A stretch of 23,054 nucleotides of DNA from Flemingiibacterium sp045586505 (GTDB taxonomy: Bacteria > Bacillota > Clostridia > Oscillospirales > CAG-272), in assembly GCA_045586505.1 (NCBI GenBank), contig JAZNAL010000038.1, forward strand, positions 1-23,054, given 5' to 3'. Positions within the stretch are counted from its first letter, which is position 1. Each line of letters begins with the position of its first letter. The position numbers were made by a program, and so were the translations under genes. Positions 21,795 to 23,054 of the stretch are shown here, piece after piece. The notes under the pieces are model-generated. The model was given only the letters and a program-made list of their open reading frames with translations. It did not search any database and was not told where the DNA came from.

Positions 21795-22000
21795 GTGGAA
21801 ATGTCTACTAGATCAATGGAGCTTCGCCAAGAAAAAAGGTGTTTCGCAAACAAAGCTCGCAGCAGATATACATATTTCAAGATCTGCCGTTGCAAAATGG
21901 GAGAATGGATTGGGATTGTCGAATGGCAAGTAACTCAAACTGCACATCTCGTCATTACGCAGATCGGTTGATTTGCTGATGACAAATCGAATTTTTTCGC
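21795..22000 (+). pseudogene. Decayed XRE-family helix-turn-helix regulator
   Basis: A GTG at 21795 with GGAGG 7 nt upstream reads VEMSTRSMELRQEK, the start of an XRE domain (normally LRxEKGxSQ). The expected continuation is in another frame after the A6 run at 21832-21837: GVSQTKLAADIHISRSAVAKWENGLG. One fewer A would join them. After the HTH comes an in-frame TAA, then LKLHISSLRRSVDLLMTNRIF, like the C-terminal part of such domains. So one frameshift and one nonsense codon have inactivated it. The end is approximate. It lies between a chromosomal transporter gene and tRNA-derived scars, as an element remnant would. Confidence 0.7.
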
Positions 22001-22085
22001 CAAAGGCAAATTTCATTTTTGGAATGTGCCTTTTCCGTGTCTACAAGACGCCGGTGCGGCATACAATGCTTTTATAATAAAAACG

Positions 22086-22122
22086 CCATTGAGTCCAAAC
22101 TTGAAAGTTCAGATTTCAATGG
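22086..22122 (-). terminator. Terminator next to the first tRNA-like fragment
   Basis: On the minus strand CCATTGA / TCAATGG with an inner AACTT/AAGTT stem, followed by CGTTTTTATT. It lies about 10 bp past the fragment's CCA end, the same order as at 22197-22276. Confidence 0.7.
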
Positions 22123-22132
22123 TGTCTTACTT

Positions 22133-22143
22133 TGGCGGAGAGA
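22133..22143 (-). other. Degenerate tRNA-Ser 3' end (second copy)
   Basis: On the minus strand the acceptor-end stretch CTCTCCGCCA matches the tRNA-Ser fragment at 22220-22276, but the T-arm next to it is not conserved. With the following terminator it looks like an older att scar or an eroded tandem tRNA gene. Confidence 0.45.
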
Positions 22144-22196
22144 GGAATTCGGTCTTGCCTACACGACTTGTTCGAATCCTTTTAAGATATAAAAAA

Positions 22197-22216
22197 CGAG
22201 TGGCTCATGCCACTCG
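22197..22216 (-). terminator. Terminator after the tRNA-Ser 3' fragment
   Basis: CGAGTGGC / GCCACTCG around a 4-nt loop, followed on the minus strand by TTTTTT. It stands 3 bp past the CCA of the tRNA fragment, as the original tRNA gene's terminator would. Confidence 0.85.
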
Positions 22217-22219
22217 CTT

Positions 22220-22276
22220 TGGCGGAGAGGGAGGGATTCGAACCCTCGTGCGCTTTTGGCGCAAACTGATTTCGAG
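22220..22276 (-). other. 3' half of tRNA-Ser(CGA): probable attachment-site scar
   Basis: The minus strand reads, from the anticodon loop: CTCGAAA (anticodon CGA), stem TCAGT, a long variable arm (TGCGC-CAAAA-GCGCA) typical of class II tRNA-Ser, a perfect T-arm GAGGG-TTCGAAT-CCCTC, acceptor strand CCTCTCC, then G and CCA. The 5' anticodon strand, D-arm and 5' acceptor strand (expected GGAGAGG) are absent; homology stops exactly at the edge of the anticodon loop. Tyrosine integrases commonly recombine there, leaving a displaced 3' half at the far end of the element. The intact tRNA would then lie to the right of this window. Confidence 0.75.
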
Positions 22277-22308
22277 CGATTCGAAGGATAGCTCCCACCG
22301 TCACTGTG

Positions 22309-22411
22309 CGTCCCTATTTTGCCGCTTTTGGGGGTGAATTAGGGACGGGTTTACTGCCTTTTCCGGGAAATTCGTTAGATAATCGTTAGATATGAGGGAC
22401 GGGTGGTCCCT
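22309..22411. repeat. Repeat-rich end next to the tRNA scar
   Basis: It contains CGTCCCTA / TAGGGACG (22309-22316 and 22340-22347, inverted), AGGGACGGGT as a direct repeat (22341-22350 and 22395-22404), TCGTTAGATA twice with an 11-bp period (22372-22381 and 22383-22392), and a hairpin AGGGAC / GTCCCT (22395-22411). Such clustered repeats next to an att scar are what integrase or excisionase binding sites look like; that role is inferred. Confidence 0.5.
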
Positions 22412-22416
22412 TGTTT

Positions 22417-23054
22417 TTATTGAAGTAAAGATAAGAAAATTGAGTTCAGCTCATCCCAGCCCCGGGCAACTTCTCGCGGAAGCTCGGCGATGATTTTTTC
22501 GATTTCATCCATGCTCCGATCAATGTAGTCATTCACGCGGTCATATCGCTTTCCCTCGCCAATTTCCGGTGTGTTCATCTTTAAGTCGAGCAGTTTTTCT
22601 ACATCAGGTTTAATTTCTGCATCGAGGTATTTTTCTATCAGCGTAGTAAACAGCATCGGTGGAGGTGTACCTTCGGCAAGAATCCACTTGCAGGCAAGCA
22701 GCGGACGCAGAACGTAAAAGTATTTCTTCAGCCGAACCGTTTCACCCTTCAGATATTCACGATAGTTGCTCTTGGCCGTACTGAGATAATGGTACAATCC
22801 TGATTTAGCCACGAAATAGCGATTGATGACAGCGGCAATCTTCTGCCATTCATCCGTGGTTTTGTAAACGATCGGAGATGAATTCCACTCAAACAGTGTC
22901 GGATTAGAATTGTGCAGCAGAGTCAAGGCCTTTTGAATATCCCAACCGTTGATATCAAGAGTATCGTCAAGCTGCCATTCGATCACATCACGGGTCTTGT
23001 CAAGCCGCAGATAGAATTCTTTCGGGCGAACATATATGAACCGCACATCGTAAT
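22417..23054 (-). CDS. COG3541/RlaP-like nucleotidyltransferase, C-terminal part (cut by right edge)
   Basis: The frame runs off the right edge; the last residues seen upstream are YDVRFIYVRPKEFYL. That is the strand after the GSxxYG...DSDYD nucleotidyltransferase motif of the polymerase-beta-type family COG3541 (YcgL/RlaP-like). Further family-like stretches are DVIEWQLDDTLDINGWDIQKAL, LLHNSNPTLFEWNSSPIVY and YREYLKGETVRLKKYFYVLRPLLACKWI. About 210 residues are visible; the catalytic Asp residues mostly lie beyond the edge, with only the D of YDVRF seen. The internal GTG at 23046 is not the true start. Some members repair RNA ends; the role here is unknown. It lies on the element side of the tRNA-Ser scar. 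Confidence 0.8.
   Translation of the reverse strand, partial: YDVRFIYVRPKEFYLRLDKTRDVIEWQLDDTLDINGWDIQKALTLLHNSNPTLFEWNSSPIVYKTTDEWQKIAAVINRYFVAKSGLYHYLSTAKSNYREYLKGETVRLKKYFYVLRPLLACKWILAEGTPPPMLFTTLIEKYLDAEIKPDVEKLLDLKMNTPEIGEGKRYDRVNDYIDRSMDEIEKIIAELPREVARGWDELNSIFLSLLQ

Noticed and set aside
22026..22337. Plus-strand open frame of 103 codons containing GGEGGIRTLV
   Set aside because: It is the reverse strand of the tRNA-Ser fragment; this peptide is a well-known artefact of translating tRNA-Ser backwards.
1..23054. CRISPR array
   Set aside because: The only short-period repeats are 15-bp coding repeats without spacers; no cas-like genes are present.

Overview
The window looks like chromosome from an uncultured, low-to-mid GC Gram-positive anaerobe of the class Clostridia. 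The reasons are perfect sigma-A promoters (TTGACA/TTGAAA, 17 bp, TATAAT), strong AGGAGG ribosome sites, GTG and TTG starts, lipobox lipoproteins, a LytTR-DUF3021 pair, a DUF362-ferredoxin protein and CBM9-like surface proteins with Pro/Thr/Glu linkers. The assignment rests on gene content; no marker gene in the window fixes the genus.

Layout. (1) 1-1980: two tandem paralogous surface proteins with 15-bp coding repeats (VTEAP/DTEAP) and nearly identical 3' untranslated regions; the first is cut by the left edge. (2) 1994-5421: a cupin-AraC regulator, a CofE-like (F420-0:glutamate ligase family) protein and purC, the last two divergent with clear promoters. (3) 5435-8247: a long inverted repeat after purC, then a GH2 glycosidase split in two by a one-base slip in an A6 tract, then a nitroreductase. 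(4) 8244-10682: a SLOG/DUF1273 protein, a DUF362-ferredoxin protein and a zinc-ribbon membrane protein. (5) 10775-11837: a LytTR regulator and DUF3021 membrane protein, preceded by a direct repeat with LytTR-site geometry and a folded 5' leader. (6) 11915-15111, minus strand: two tandem creatininase-family paralogues and a GNAT-like acyltransferase, behind a compact run of RNA hairpins that ends in an intrinsic terminator just upstream of the first ribosome site. (7) 15125-20518, minus strand: a lipoprotein and a complete carbohydrate-type ABC importer operon (ATPase, two permeases, solute-binding protein). (8) 20754-23054: a ZIP metal transporter, a decayed XRE regulator, and a tRNA-Ser 3' fragment broken exactly at the anticodon loop. 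That fragment is best read as an attachment-site scar marking the left boundary of an integrated element. A COG3541/RlaP-like nucleotidyltransferase runs off the right edge inside it.

Most of the genes point to a saccharolytic gut-type lifestyle (surface carbohydrate binding, sugar uptake, GH2). The most promising unexplained parts are the structured leader plus terminator before the creatininase operon, the LytTR operator and leader, the tRNA-Ser integration scar, and the repeat-driven surface protein pair. All calls come from reading the sequence; no database search was run.
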